Positions 1 to 11,400 of a stretch of 64,000 nt of DNA are shown here, one piece after another. Origin of the DNA: Acholoe squamosa (taxonomy: Eukaryota; Annelida; Polychaeta; Phyllodocida; Polynoidae); the NCBI GenBank assembly GCA_949317995.1, contig OX439046.1:34198002-34262001 (forward strand), given 5' to 3'. The first letter of the stretch is position 1. Every line of letters starts with the position of its first letter. Under the pieces are notes generated by a model. The model ran no database searches. It was given only the letters and a program-made list of their open reading frames with translations, and was not told the origin of the DNA. A program made the translations under genes and the position numbers.

Positions 1-1149
1 TTCTCCAGACACTGTCACTGGGCTCAATAATTCCCAACTTCAATAATTCCCTCACCTGTTCATCAATAATATCCATTTTCTGAGGAGAATACCTGTATGG
101 TCGCGCCATACACGGACCTTTGGACTCATCGACCCTTATTTTCATTGGAGCCAATGAACAATGACCCAACTCCTTCATAGAAAATGCTATAGTGTCCATG
201 TTGACCACCAGCATCTCTCTGAATACCCTCTGCTCCTCCAGCGTCATCATAGTGTCACCCAAATCAAGGCCCCTGATCTTCTCAATTTTATCCAGCCTCT
301 CCTGCTCACTCAATGTAGAAACACGACATCCACCACCATTGTCCTGAGGATCCTGCCGGTGTTTTGACCCTCCCCTAGCATCTTGACCATTCCCCTGCCG
401 TTCTTCATTACATCGTGCCAAAATCTCACGAGCCTCATCCTTTCTATCCCTGCCAACATTAGCTGTATCAATTACCTCCAGCAAATTAAGTTCTGGTTCA
501 TCTATGTCTCCTGCATATGCTATAACCTCAGTTGTATCCACGTACACTTGCCTGTCAGAGAGATTAGCAATTCTCATATACCATTTCTTCCCCACATAGT
601 TCACCGCACCATCCGCAGCTACCACCGCCAAATTAGATGGTCTCAGCAAGACCGTTGTACCAACCCTTTCAGCCGCAACATCCCATCCTTTCACCGTCAC
701 TAATCTTTCTTCCCATGGGTCCAAAATCGCCGCCACCTCAATCGAGACCGGATCCTCAGTAAAGAGACGTACCTTTCCATCTATAGCTATAATCTGTGCC
801 CTTGCGTCGATCAGAAAATTACGTCCCAGCACAATATCATAAGCTAGTGAATCCACCACATTAAAATCATAATATATGCAAGCACCATCCATAAAACACT
901 GCAGTCGCACCGTCTCATAAACTTGTAATGATGTTTTGTCCCCCAGACGCACCTTCCCCAATTGAGATGGCTGCCTGTCCCAAATTGCTCTCTCACTTAT
1001 ACTACTCACAACTGTCCGCGCTATAAAACAATCAGACGCGCCCGTGTCCACTAAACATCTGTATGTATTCTCGTCAATAGTACACTGAACCAACCATGGC
1101 GCTTTGTCTTTTGATCCCCTATTTCCCGACCCATCCCCTGATATTAAAT
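1..1149 (-). CDS. pol: Gypsy element A: start of pol (protease into RT), partial
   Basis: The minus strand encodes the beginning of a Metaviridae pol polyprotein that leaves the window at base 1. Reading right to left there is an aspartic protease with the active-site motif L-V-D-T-G-A-S (about 1030-1055), then the second protease signature A-Y-D-I-V-L-G-R-N-F-L (about 810-845). Near 20-110 comes the region just before RT, with R-P-Y-R-Y-S-P and L-L-K-L-G-I-I-E-P-S, typical of Gypsy-type RT entry. The frame is -1 relative to the upstream gag, so gag and pol overlap around 1150 and pol would need a -1 frameshift or separate initiation. No stop is seen between about 1160 and base 1. RT palm, RNase H and integrase lie outside the window. 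Family call is secure; whether the copy is intact is unknown. Confidence 0.85.
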
Positions 1150-4041
1150 TTAATTCTGGGGTAGGAATGAGCCGTTGTGCCCGTTTCCCGGCCTGCGAAC
1201 ATCATTTCCCTGATCTCGTTGGTCTCTGTTCTGCTGAGAGGATGACAACTGATCCCTGTATTTCTTCAAAAACGTGCACTCCTCTGTAGAATGTGTGGTA
1301 GAGTCATGAATCAAGCAATAGATCGCTCCTCCTCCCTTCTGACTCTCTCCTGCATCTCCCATCATCCTAGCATATTCCTGTGCTCTTCTCTGACCTTTAT
1401 CATCCCCCTGTTGACCCTGCCTGCTTCCTCCTGTGTATCTCTGTCCCTGAAACCTGTTATTGAAATACTGAGACGCGTTATACTGATTTCCACCGCGTCC
1501 CCCTTGATAATTCCATCCTCGGCCTCCACCGCCTGCACCAAACTGCCTATTCTGACCATATGTTCCCGCGCCAGTCCCTCTGCCCGCCTGCGCCTGATAC
1601 TGCCCTTGTGAATTACCACCCCTTCCAGCATACTGTCCCTGCTGATTCTCCCGTCCATGTTCCATCTCTCTGAGCCCCCTCCTATATTCCATAGTGCACA
1701 TCTCCACCACCGCTTTAGTTTGTTCCCTAGCATACTCTTTAGGATCAAACTGATCTTCCCCACATGCTCCATCCCGAGTCCCCTCAGACTCTAGCATGTG
1801 TAACTGCGCCACACCTTTGGAGTTCCTTCCTTTCTCCACATTTTCCCAATAAGACGCCAGCCTGAGAGCCTCCTCAAAAGAATCAGCATTGTGTTTCATC
1901 AGGTCCTTATCAATGGGCGGAAGCAAACCCCCCACAAAGACTGACAGCTTGATGACATCAGGAATGTCCAACTCATCATATTCCTTTATTTTCAATGCGA
2001 AGTCCCAAACCGACTGTCCCTTTTCCTGCTTCAGACAGTGCAAATCCCTATGTTTCTGCCACAGTGGCCTTTTGTCTTCAAAAACCCTCTTCACTATAGC
2101 CACTACTTTGTCCAAAGTATCCTTTTCCCCTTCTGGAATACCATCCATCCATTTCGATGTCCCCTTCTTCAAGCCCAATTTTGCATATTCAAGATGCTGA
2201 TCCGGAGACCATCCAAATAGCTTTTGCATTCCATTCAATTCCTTAAAATATCTTTGATAATCCTCCCCAGGCTCCCCATTGAAGGATGGTAGTTTAACAT
2301 TCGGACTAGGCGCCATGTCGTCGTCTTCAAAACCAATAATAGGTGCAATATCCTCTTCTACCTGTCTCTCCGCATCCAGATCACCCACTGAGCTCTCTTC
2401 ACTATCGTTCCCCTGTATATCAGTTTTAACACCTCCAACGACGGAGCCCTCGGCGGCTTCCTCCCGGGCCTCCCTTTCTATCCGTCGTCTTCTCTCTTCA
2501 TCCGCTCTCCGAACCCACCAATCCTCCCAGTCACCCGAAACATCAGTCTGAAGATGGCTATTTAGAACATCATCTAAACGCCCCTCATCTGTAGTACGAC
2601 CTGTACTATTGCCTGAGCGGATATTCGCAGTTACCTTTCTCCAATTTACTGTGTCGCTCAAAAACCTCTCCCTTCGTGCTACGCGCTCCCGTTCTATCTC
2701 CGGCCCCGCGAGCAGCTCCTCCCCATCAATGGCCTGCCGATATATCTGCTCCTGTTCCAATATGGCCCTCCCCTTCTCTATGCTTTGTCGCACCCTAATA
2801 TTAGTGTTCTGCAGACCTGTAATAACTTCATCCACCCTTGTTCTACTCACAGACTCTCCCAGACGACTGCCACTTTGATCACCTGTAATGACCGGTGTAG
2901 TACAGCCTGTCCGATCCTGTCCAATTCCACCACTCTCATCCTGGCCCACCAAGTCCTTATCACTTAACTCTCTCCCATTCTCAACAACCACCAAGAAACC
3001 AGAGGGCAGCAGTCCTGCGTTTCCCCCTTGTGAATCACCACAGGCCTCCGACCCCTGTTCCTGTATCTCCTCACCGACGCCCTCGTTTTGTCCTGACGCT
3101 GCCACCACTGTAGATGCCCCGTCTACTGGATTATTCCCCCCATGTGCGTCCCCCTCATTCCCATGACTATCCTTTGTTCCACTCTCATCCACCTGTTCGT
3201 CCTCATTTACTGGCTCAATTAACCCCAATGACGTCGCTATTGCTTCAAAATTCAAATCCTCATCACCAATATCCACCACATCCCCTTCAGATGCACGTCT
3301 GACCCGTCCCTGGTCCGCTGGACCCTCAAACTCAAGGCACCTAGGAGTAGCCTTACAGAAATTAATACTGGAGCTCCTAGCAACGGGCGTCGAAAAATAC
3401 TTATAATTCACTAATCTGTCTCCTGTCGTCCATCCCTTGCAGAGATTATCAGGCCGTTCCCCTGCACCGGCACCTACTGTGTGCTCCTGAACCGCCGCCT
3501 GTTGCCCATCACTAGAAATATCAGCCCTGGTCTCCGACTCTGCCGCAGATGACTGATGCTCGTTCTCCACTCCCAATGCTGAGAATGGTCCAGAGGTATT
3601 GTCCACTACCACCGACCCTGCTGGTTCAGAATCAGCCGTCGTAGACAATTGTAGGCCAGACGTCCCCCCAGACTTGGGATCCCTTTGAGACGACGCCCGC
3701 TCCTCCTCTGACCGAGCCACGGGGAATCCAATCTCTCTAGACACCTCCTCTCCAGGTAAAAGCACCACTTGCGACCTGGGTCCTAATTGCACATGCACAT
3801 GTGTGTGATCCGATCTAAGAGTGACACGTGATTGATCAGGTCCCGCTCCACTCACTCCGGATCTTCCACCCTGTCCCCCTGCTACACCACTATGTGCTAC
3901 TGCCGCATCCCCAGGCAATGTGCGCGCTGCAGGTATGATAGTATAGACTTCCACACCCTCACTAATGTCAGTGTGTGGCGATGCCGCTGAGCCACATTCA
4001 GCGTCTGAGCTGTTAGGTATCGGGTACGGCGAGCCGCTCAT
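1150..4041 (-). CDS. gag: Gypsy element A: gag polyprotein
   Basis: Long open frame, about 963 codons from the ATG at 4041 (M-S-G-S-P-Y). The frame is open to 4065, but only from a GTG, so 4041 is the better start. The N-terminal ~580 residues are acidic, Ser/Gly-rich and probably disordered. A capsid-like helical domain follows (L-P-S-F-N-G-E-P to R-L-A-S-Y-W, about 2280-1850), with the usual W-x3-L...F retro-gag pattern. Then comes a Gly/Arg/Gln-rich nucleic-acid-binding stretch, and a C-terminal knuckle reading C-x2-H-x4-H-x4-C (about 1290-1330). The knuckle has His where the common CCHC type has the second Cys. The product would assemble the virus-like particle and package element RNA. 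Pol follows in the -1 frame. Confidence 0.85.
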   Translation of the reverse strand: MSGSPYPIPNSSDAECGSAASPHTDISEGVEVYTIIPAARTLPGDAAVAHSGVAGGQGGRSGVSGAGPDQSRVTLRSDHTHVHVQLGPRSQVVLLPGEEVSREIGFPVARSEEERASSQRDPKSGGTSGLQLSTTADSEPAGSVVVDNTSGPFSALGVENEHQSSAAESETRADISSDGQQAAVQEHTVGAGAGERPDNLCKGWTTGDRLVNYKYFSTPVARSSSINFCKATPRCLEFEGPADQGRVRRASEGDVVDIGDEDLNFEAIATSLGLIEPVNEDEQVDESGTKDSHGNEGDAHGGNNPVDGASTVVAASGQNEGVGEEIQEQGSEACGDSQGGNAGLLPSGFLVVVENGRELSDKDLVGQDESGGIGQDRTGCTTPVITGDQSGSRLGESVSRTRVDEVITGLQNTNIRVRQSIEKGRAILEQEQIYRQAIDGEELLAGPEIERERVARRERFLSDTVNWRKVTANIRSGNSTGRTTDEGRLDDVLNSHLQTDVSGDWEDWWVRRADEERRRRIEREAREEAAEGSVVGGVKTDIQGNDSEESSVGDLDAERQVEEDIAPIIGFEDDDMAPSPNVKLPSFNGEPGEDYQRYFKELNGMQKLFGWSPDQHLEYAKLGLKKGTSKWMDGIPEGEKDTLDKVVAIVKRVFEDKRPLWQKHRDLHCLKQEKGQSVWDFALKIKEYDELDIPDVIKLSVFVGGLLPPIDKDLMKHNADSFEEALRLASYWENVEKGRNSKGVAQLHMLESEGTRDGACGEDQFDPKEYAREQTKAVVEMCTMEYRRGLREMEHGRENQQGQYAGRGGNSQGQYQAQAGRGTGAGTYGQNRQFGAGGGGRGWNYQGGRGGNQYNASQYFNNRFQGQRYTGGSRQGQQGDDKGQRRAQEYARMMGDAGESQKGGGAIYCLIHDSTTHSTEECTFLKKYRDQLSSSQQNRDQRDQGNDVRRPGNGHNGSFLPQN

Positions 4042-4193
4042 CAGTACAATGATAAGCCCAACCACTAATTCTCCACCATCTGGGCTGTGTGGGTAGTGTT
4101 TATACGTATATTAATGTGGTCTAACTTGTGTAGTTATTATCAGCTCGCTCCTTTGATCTCACGTATTTGGGAAGACTAACTCTAGTGGTATGA

Positions 4194-4815
4194 TGTTGGC
4201 CTAGCCCATTCTTTAACCAACACCAAGACGCCGATACAAGTCACCCTTTATTGTTCATTGGTTATTCACAGTTACAGTTGTTTGGTGATCCCACTCAGGT
4301 TGTACAGCTTCAACGACATCAGTCTATTCATACAAGCAGTTCATGTTTTAACAATCCGGTGCTTTAGAGAGGTATAAGTGCCATAGAGATCCTGCTCAAT
4401 CCGTTCTTACATTGGCTAAGTGTAATACTAAATACTAAACAGCTTCATCCTCGTCTACTCCAGGAGTATGTGTTGCCTCCTCGGCTGCTCCCACAATACT
4501 GACTCCTCCCTATCTCTTACTAACCCCTCACACCTTTCAGACGCCGGTATTTGGCTCACACGTATTCCCCCCCCCCCTTCTACAGAATCTACCTGACCAG
4601 ATCTCGTCGACTCCCCTCCGTCTGCAACATTCCACAGCCTACCATAAACTCTAGCTACCATAAACCCTATACAGGACTCCCATAGCACTCTCTTATATAG
4701 CATACAATAAATACACACATAATACAGCATACAATAAATACCCACATAAGTGTACCCTGTTATAGCCGTTCATTATAATTATTGGTTATTGATGACAAAA
4801 CACTGTGTTGCAAAC
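4194..4815 (-). repeat. Probable 5' LTR of Gypsy element A (borders approximate)
   Basis: Upstream of gag on the minus strand there is LTR-like control sequence. A TATA box (TATATAAG on the minus strand, 4692-4699) lies ahead of a Cys-poor, non-coding stretch. About 440 bp downstream is a polyadenylation signal (AATAAA, 4247-4252). The proposed minus-strand 3' end is ...GGCCAACA at 4194 and the start is near a TGTTTGC at about 4815. The partner LTR lies outside the window, so neither border can be confirmed, and I could not identify a convincing tRNA primer site. TATA and poly(A) placement supports the call; coordinates are estimates. Confidence 0.45.
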
Positions 4816-5676
4816 AATCCCCCTATCTGTGTACAGTGATATTTTAATTCTGATATCTGTGGATACTGTGTATAATCTGTGTGGGATTAACTTGGCCAGA
4901 TGATATAGGTACCCTGGCTAGGTTGATCCCAAATAATGTTTAAAGAAGGGGAGGGAGATATATAATCTATCCTCCCCTACTTATACTCCGCAGTATCAGT
5001 CAGAATATATTGAGGCAAATTTGTGGACAGGGTGCATTTATCTTGACCAGTATCCCTACTGTGTATGTGTGAAGTGAGGAGCGGCAGACCAAAAGTCTGC
5101 GGCCATAGGCTTTCTATTTTAATTTAATCAATTTGGTGGTCTGTCAGTGAGTAGTCCCACTTGGAGCTGACAGCCACATTATATATAATATCTACCAGTG
5201 AGTACCCACCTGTGGAGCTGGTAGGCTCATACCAATAAGTCTGCACTACTGATAGTAGTAGTAAACTCTAGTGCAGTAAATTCTATAGTCAGTGAAGAAT
5301 AATTCACCAGTCTCTGCCTATTGATTGATTTGCCTGTTTGCATATTGATTTGTGATTACCTGTCACTGTGAGAATTGTTGCACTGATAATACTGTAGAGA
5401 TAGGGAATCCCTGCCCCCTGGCCCAATATCTGTTGTTGCTATTCCTTGATTGCAGGAGTAGACATTATTAAGGCTAGTGCCTAGGGGGACAGTATAGTCC
5501 GGGTGCTGCTCAGCGAAGTGGAACATCATCGGCCGAGGACCTTGCAGGCATATTGTACATTGGAAAAAAAAAAAAAAAAAAAAATTGTGAAAGTCAAGGA
5601 TCATTGTCCTGGTGTTTGCTTGTATTTGTCCTGATATTGCCCTTTCCCCTCTACCCGCTAGTGCAGTTCTGCAGAC
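4816..5676. other. Non-coding stretch between two Gypsy elements; possible LTR/leader of element B
   Basis: No credible gene. It holds a TATA-like run (about 5179-5190), two short repeats of the form 'cagtgagtacccac', and a homopolymer of about 21 A (5564-5584). It directly precedes the first ATG of Gypsy element B (5677), so it may be that element's leader or 5' LTR. I found no second copy of it downstream of element B, so an LTR cannot be confirmed. Confidence 0.3.
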
Positions 5677-8230
5677 ATGGCGAACCGTGATGTGGAGGGC
5701 GGTGACTCTTCGCAGGCGGCGAGTCCAGACCGAAATTTTGACCGCCCAGCCTATGTGGCCCGAGACGACTGGCGCGACCACATCTCGGGACAAGGTGCAT
5801 CGCAGGGTCGGACCTCCACTGTGAGTTCTGACCGCACCATCCCTGGTACGCAGCCCGACTATAGTCAGGGAGATTCCGTGGTGGAACTCAGGATTCCGCC
5901 ACAATATACCTTTGATAGGGGTGACTCCGCTGACCCACACCGACAGCAATTACCCCCATCCTATTACGAGGTCAGTGGGTACCCTGGTCCCCCTCGCCCT
6001 ACCCGTCAAAATAGAATGATAGGTTGGGGCAGCTACAGACCACAGGGCTCCCAGAGCGATGGATGGGTACACCGCACTCCAGCCGCGGGCAATGCTGCCC
6101 TAGGCGCTTTTCGGGGCTCCGTGGCCGCTTAAAATGTGGGTTCCTCGTCGTCTCCGGAGGGGTCACCTGACCGACGCGGTTCAGGGCGAACCCCGTCTAG
6201 CAGCCCATCCCCCACACGGGGTCCCCGTACCTCGCGAGCGCATGACCATGGTCGTTCCGCACACCCAGATGACGCAGCTGACCAAATCAGACAACTCCGT
6301 GAGGAGTTACGTCAGTTGCGGGAGGAGCTGGGGTCGCGCTCCTCCCAGCCACAGTGGCCGACTGCCCGGTCTAGAGGTCGGTCCCCCGGGCCTTACCCAC
6401 ATGATGGCTCTGGAGGGGCATACCCACATGGTGGCGCTGGTGGGTCCCACCCTCCCGGTGGGTCCGCCTCCCGCCAACCCTCAACATGGTCGCCTATGAG
6501 CCGACCGGTTGATTCCTCACAATCTAACTGGCCTACCGTACAGTCCCCCAGGCGCAGCCCTAGCCCGCCGTCCAGGCGTCCTAGGTCACCACAACCTACC
6601 TGGCCTAGGGACCAACCGCCACCTCACTGGCCGGTGGTGCAATCTCCCAGGTTGGCCCAGGCTAACCCTGCGGCGCCACCCCTACCCGATGGGCATTTAA
6701 CCCACTCATCTGGGTCCACCCGTCCAAAATGCAGGGCATCACACACCCCTAGCCCTAGGCTGACCCGCACCGCTCCTCCAATCAACGTGGTCGAGTGGAC
6801 TCTGGGGTGTACCGACCCGCAAACCTCGCGGAGGATGGTTGGCACCCAAATCCATCACACCATAACTTGTCCGACTCCTCCTCGGGCCAGCCTGTGAATC
6901 CTTCCCAGGCAGCTCTCCATTGCCCAGACTATCGGCAGAGCCCGCAAGTCCGTGGTGGGCGCCGGTCTGGAGACCATGGTCGCCAAGGCCATCCTCGGTC
7001 TCCATATCCCCAGCCTCATGGTCACCAGAGGGGAGACGGGGCGGGCAACCCCGTCCAATCTGGACCGAGGGAGGGAACGCCTAGGAACCAGCCCGAGACG
7101 ACTGGCGCGACCACATCTCGGGACAAGGTGCATCGCAGGGTCGGACCTCCACTGTGAGTTCTGACCGCACCATCCCTGGTACGCAGCCCGACTATAGTCA
7201 GGGAGATTCCGTGGTGGAACTCAGGATTCCGCCACAATATACCTTTGATAGGGGTGACTCCGCTGACCCACACCGACAGCAATTACCCCCATCCTATTAC
7301 GAGGTCAGTGGGTACCCTGGTCCCCCTCGCCCTACCCGTCAAAATAGAATGATAGGTTGGGGCAGCTACAGACCACAGGGCTCCCAGAGCGATGGATGGG
7401 TACACCGCACTCCAGCCGCGGGCAATGCTGCCCTAGGCGCTTTTCGGGGCTCCGTGGCCGCTTAAAATGTGGGTTCCTCGTCGTCTCCGGAGGGGTCACC
7501 TGACCGACGCGGTTCAGGGCGAACCCCGTCTAGCAGCCCATCCCCCACACGGGGTCCCCGTACCTCGCGAGCGCATGACCATGGTCGTTCCGCACACCCA
7601 GATGACGCAGCTGACCAAATCAGACAACTCCGTGAGGAGTTACGTCAGTTGCGGGAGGAGCTGGGGTCGCGCTCCTCCCAGCCACAGTGGCCGACTGCCC
7701 GGTCTAGAGGTCGGTCCCCCGGGCCTTACCCACATGATGGCTCTGGAGGGGCATACCCACATGGTGGCGCTGGTGGGTCCCACCCTCCCGGTGGGTCCGC
7801 CTCCCGCCAACCCTCAACATGGTCGCCTATGAGCCGACCGGTTGATTCCTCACAATCTAACTGGCCTACCGTACAGTCCCCCAGGCGCAGCCCTAGCCCG
7901 CCGTCCAGGCGTCCTAGGTCACCACAACCTACCTGGCCTAGGGACCAACCGCCACCTCACTGGCCGGTGGTGCAATCTCCCAGGTTGGCCCAGGCTAACC
8001 CTGCGGCGCCACCCCTACCCGATGGGCATTTAACCCACTCATCTGGGTCCACCCGTCCAAAATGCAGGGCATCACACACCCCTAGCCCTAGGCTGACCCG
8101 CACCGCTCCTCCAATCAACGTGGTCGAGTGGACTCTGGGGTGTACCGACCCGCAAACCTCGCGGAGGATGGTTGGCACCCAAATCCATCACACCATAACT
8201 TGTCCGACTCCTCCTCGGGCCAGCCTGTGA
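5677..8230 (+). pseudogene. gag: Gypsy element B: broken, duplicated N-terminal gag region
   Basis: The first ATG (5677, M-A-N-R-D-V-E) opens a 151-codon frame ending at TAA 6130-6132. After that stop the same frame continues to 6897 (G-S-S-S-S-P-E-G). The piece is Pro/Ser/Arg-rich with a short R-Q-L-R-E-E-L heptad and a P-P-S-Y motif that resembles retroviral late-domain motifs. All of it is then repeated in the second copy of a 1,333-bp tandem duplication (stop at 7463-7465, frame resumed 7469-8230). Because 1,333 is not a multiple of three, the duplication changes frame. Even after collapsing the duplication in thought, the in-frame TAA and a shift between about 8092 and 8230 separate this part from the main gag-pol frame. 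A functional Gag N-terminus is therefore not encoded in one piece. Confidence 0.7.
5758..7090 (+). repeat. Tandem duplication, unit 1 (1,333 bp)
   Basis: Unit 1 of a direct tandem repeat inside the 5' gag region of Gypsy element B. Every landmark I compared recurs exactly 1,333 bp later, for example the stops at 6130 and 7463 and the ORF starts at 6136 and 7469. I saw no substitutions between units. The junction reads ...GGAACCA|GCCCGAGACG. Confidence 0.95.
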
Positions 8231-8423
8231 ATCCTTCCCAGGCAGCTCTCCATTGCCCAGACTATCGGCAGAGCCCGCAAGTCCGTGGTGGGCGCCGGTC
8301 TGGAGACCATGGTCGCCAAGGCCATCCTCGGTCTCCATATCCCCAGCCTCATGGTCACCAGAGGGGAGACGGGGCGGGCAACCCCGTCCAATCTGGACCG
8401 AGGGAGGGAACGCCTAGGAACCA
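7091..8423 (+). repeat. Tandem duplication, unit 2 (1,333 bp)
   Basis: Second unit of the direct repeat. It ends where ...GGAACCA is followed by unique sequence (TCCCATACCC) leading into the intact gag-pol frame. The apparent identity means a very recent duplication, gene conversion or an assembly artefact. Confidence 0.95.
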
Positions 8424-11400
8424 TCCCATACCCACAGACCCCGCCCCTCGCCGAGAAAATGCATCCAACGGAAGCCTTCCTCCTAGCGCGCCACCTAGAG
8501 CGGCTCAAGACCATCCCGGAGGGGGGGCCCAGGGTGACCCCCCGGATCCCCCAGATTCTTCAGGGGAGGAGGGGTCTCCACGTCCACGTAGGCGGGGGCA
8601 TCGCCGGTCACCATCTCCGGGATATTCCTATGGAGGTGACGCTGATCGGGGCCGGCGCCGTCGGCAACAGGTTAAGGCTAGGCCCTATGATGGGTCAACC
8701 CCGTGGGAAGAGTACCGGAACTACTTCCTGCGGGTGGCTCAGATCAATGAATGGGCGTCTGAGGAACGACGAGACATGCTGCTGGTCCAGCTTACTGGTG
8801 AGGCCCAGCGGTACATTGATGCCAGCTCCTCTGGAACGATTACAACATTCCAGGGTATAGATGATGCCCTGCAACAGCGATTCGGGGCACAGCAGCAGGC
8901 AGCTGTCCACCAGGCGGCACTAAGAAGCCGCACACGCCGGGAAGGGGAGACCCTACAAGCCCTTGGTCAAGATATCCGCTATCTTGTCAAGCTGGCGTAC
9001 CCTGGGTTCCCCTCTGAAGCTGCTGAGGTCATGGCAATTGAGCAGTTTATCCACAGCCTGGGCTGCCGGGACCTGGGAAAGGCTGTGTATAGTGCGGAGC
9101 CTGCATCCCTGGACAAGGCTATTAAGGCCGCCGCCCGGGAGGAGGCATGGCTGGCTGAGAACAAGGCAGCCCATAGCCGGGTGCGCTTCCGGGCCCTCAG
9201 CCCAGTTGATAGCGCGCGGGATTCTCAGAGACAGATGGAAGAGAGGTTGGCGGCCCTGACAGCAGAAATGGCCGCCATGAGGGCCGAGCGAACTGCCACC
9301 AATATGGCCCAGTCCACAGCATCCCAAGCGTCTCACCCACGAAGCCCCGGGGGTTGCTACAATTGTGGTAACCCTGGGCACTGGCGTCAGAACTGCCCCC
9401 AAGCCCGGAATCCGAGCCCCCGCCGCCCCCGAACTTGCTACAACTGCGGAGGGGGTGGGCACTATCAACGGGAGTGTCCCCGTCCTCCAAGCCCGGGCCG
9501 GAATGGTCAAAGAGGGCTATCCCCAGGTCGCACCTGCTATAATTGTGGCAATCCTAACCATATGCGGAGAGACTGCCCCCAACCCCGGAGCCCTGGGAGA
9601 GATTCCGCTAACCAAGGATATCCAGGGCCTAACAGTGGCCAAGGAAGGGCTGACTGGTATGGCCGGTCCCGATCCCCTGGCCAGTCTGGTCCGACAGACC
9701 GGCCTACACTTAGGGGCGACAGCCCACACCCACGGTATGCTGGTCCCCCCACTAATGTGGCTCCGGCCTCTCGTAGCCCCAGTCCTCGGCCTTTAACCAC
9801 CGCCCCAATGCGACCTGGGCCCCAAGCTTCGGCCCGCAGCGGAGGTTCCTATGTTCCAATCCCTGGGATGAGAGAGATGCGGGCCATGGTCCGTGTTGGG
9901 ACTCCCCAGGGTGAGGAGGAACTGGCTGCATTATTAGACACAGGGGCAGAAATCTCCCTCATCGGACACGATGTAGTTAGCAGACTGCGACAGAAAGGGG
10001 TCAACCTTAACATGAGGCGGGCCAACCTCAAAGTCTTCACCATAAATGGGTCTCAGCTCCACACCGATAATGTGGTGGAGCTGGAGCTAATCAGCAAGTT
10101 GGGCACGGCCTGGCATCATTTCTTCGTGGCCGAGCTTGGCCATGAGTTGGTACTGGGATGCGACTTCTTACGTCGGCATCGCTGGGAGTGGAGCTGGGAT
10201 GATGGAGATGTGCGGCTAGCGGGGCAAAGTGCCCTGGGAGTCGGCATTCCGCTTCAGCAAAATAGCCGGCGGGATACGATTCCACTATATGCTGCCCATG
10301 ACCTCCACTTGGAGCCCTTACATGAGGTCTCCACGGCAGCAGTGCTGCTGGAACGACCCAGGTTTGAGGTGGGAATTACCTCCAGCCACCCGGACCTACA
10401 TGATAAGATGGCAGCCTCTGTCTCAGAGGCCATAGTGACCGCCACGGGAGCCCAGATCCCCCTTCATCTATCTAACCGAACGTGGGTGGAGGTAGATATC
10501 CGCCGTGGCTCCTTGGTGGGACTTCTCACCCGGGTAGACCCGGAGAATCTGGGTTCCCCAGAAGCCTGTCGCTTCCGACGCACCCTAGTGGATGAGTATC
10601 CTCTCCACCCAGAGGTCCTAGACCTGCATAAAAGAGCCACAGGAGGCTTGACGGCAGAGCAAGCCAGTCAGGTTATGTGCCTCCTGACAGAGAGTAGGGG
10701 GGCATTTGTGTGCACAGGAGAGCCAACAGGGCACACAACGCTGGTTGAGCACGAGATTCGGACCGGTGAGGCACATCCTGTCAAGATCAGACCTCGACGG
10801 ATCCCCATCCATATGGACCAGATGGTCAGGGAGGAGGTTGGGAAAATGCTTGACCTGGGGGTGATTCAACCCTCAGAGAGCCCCTGGTGTGCTCCCCTGG
10901 TACTGGTAGAGAAGAAGGATGGGTCAAAGCGAGTCTGCGTCGACTACCGGGAGCTGAATGCTCTAACGGAAAAGGATGCATACCCCATGCCGAACATAGA
11001 AGATAGCTTGGCCCGGCTTGGTGGTGGGTCCTGGTTTGCCACCATGGACCTTGCCACTGGGTACTGGCAAGTCAAGATGAGAGATGAGGATAGGGCAAAG
11101 ACCGCCTTTGTCACCCCCATTGGCCTGTATGAATTTACAGCCATGCCGATGGGACTATGTAATGCCCCCTCCACGTTTGAGCGGCTCATGGAGCACGTCC
11201 TGCGGGAGGAGCGCCATGATGGGGTGCTCCTCTACCTCGATGACATCATTGTCTTTGGGGCTACATTTGATGAGCTATATGGCAGGCTGGGGCGGGTCTT
11301 TGCTCGCCTTCAAGAGGCGGGACTCAAATTAAAGCGGAAAAAATGCCACCTCTTCCGAAGGGAAGTAACCTTCCTGGGACATGTGGTCTCAGAAGCAGGC

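Noticed and set aside
4816..5676. 5' LTR of Gypsy element B
   Set aside because: No matching copy downstream of the element and no convincing primer site; kept only as an unassigned stretch.
5356..5949. 197-codon minus-strand ORF
   Set aside because: Antisense to the gag N-terminus, crosses a poly(A) run, and no motif is seen.
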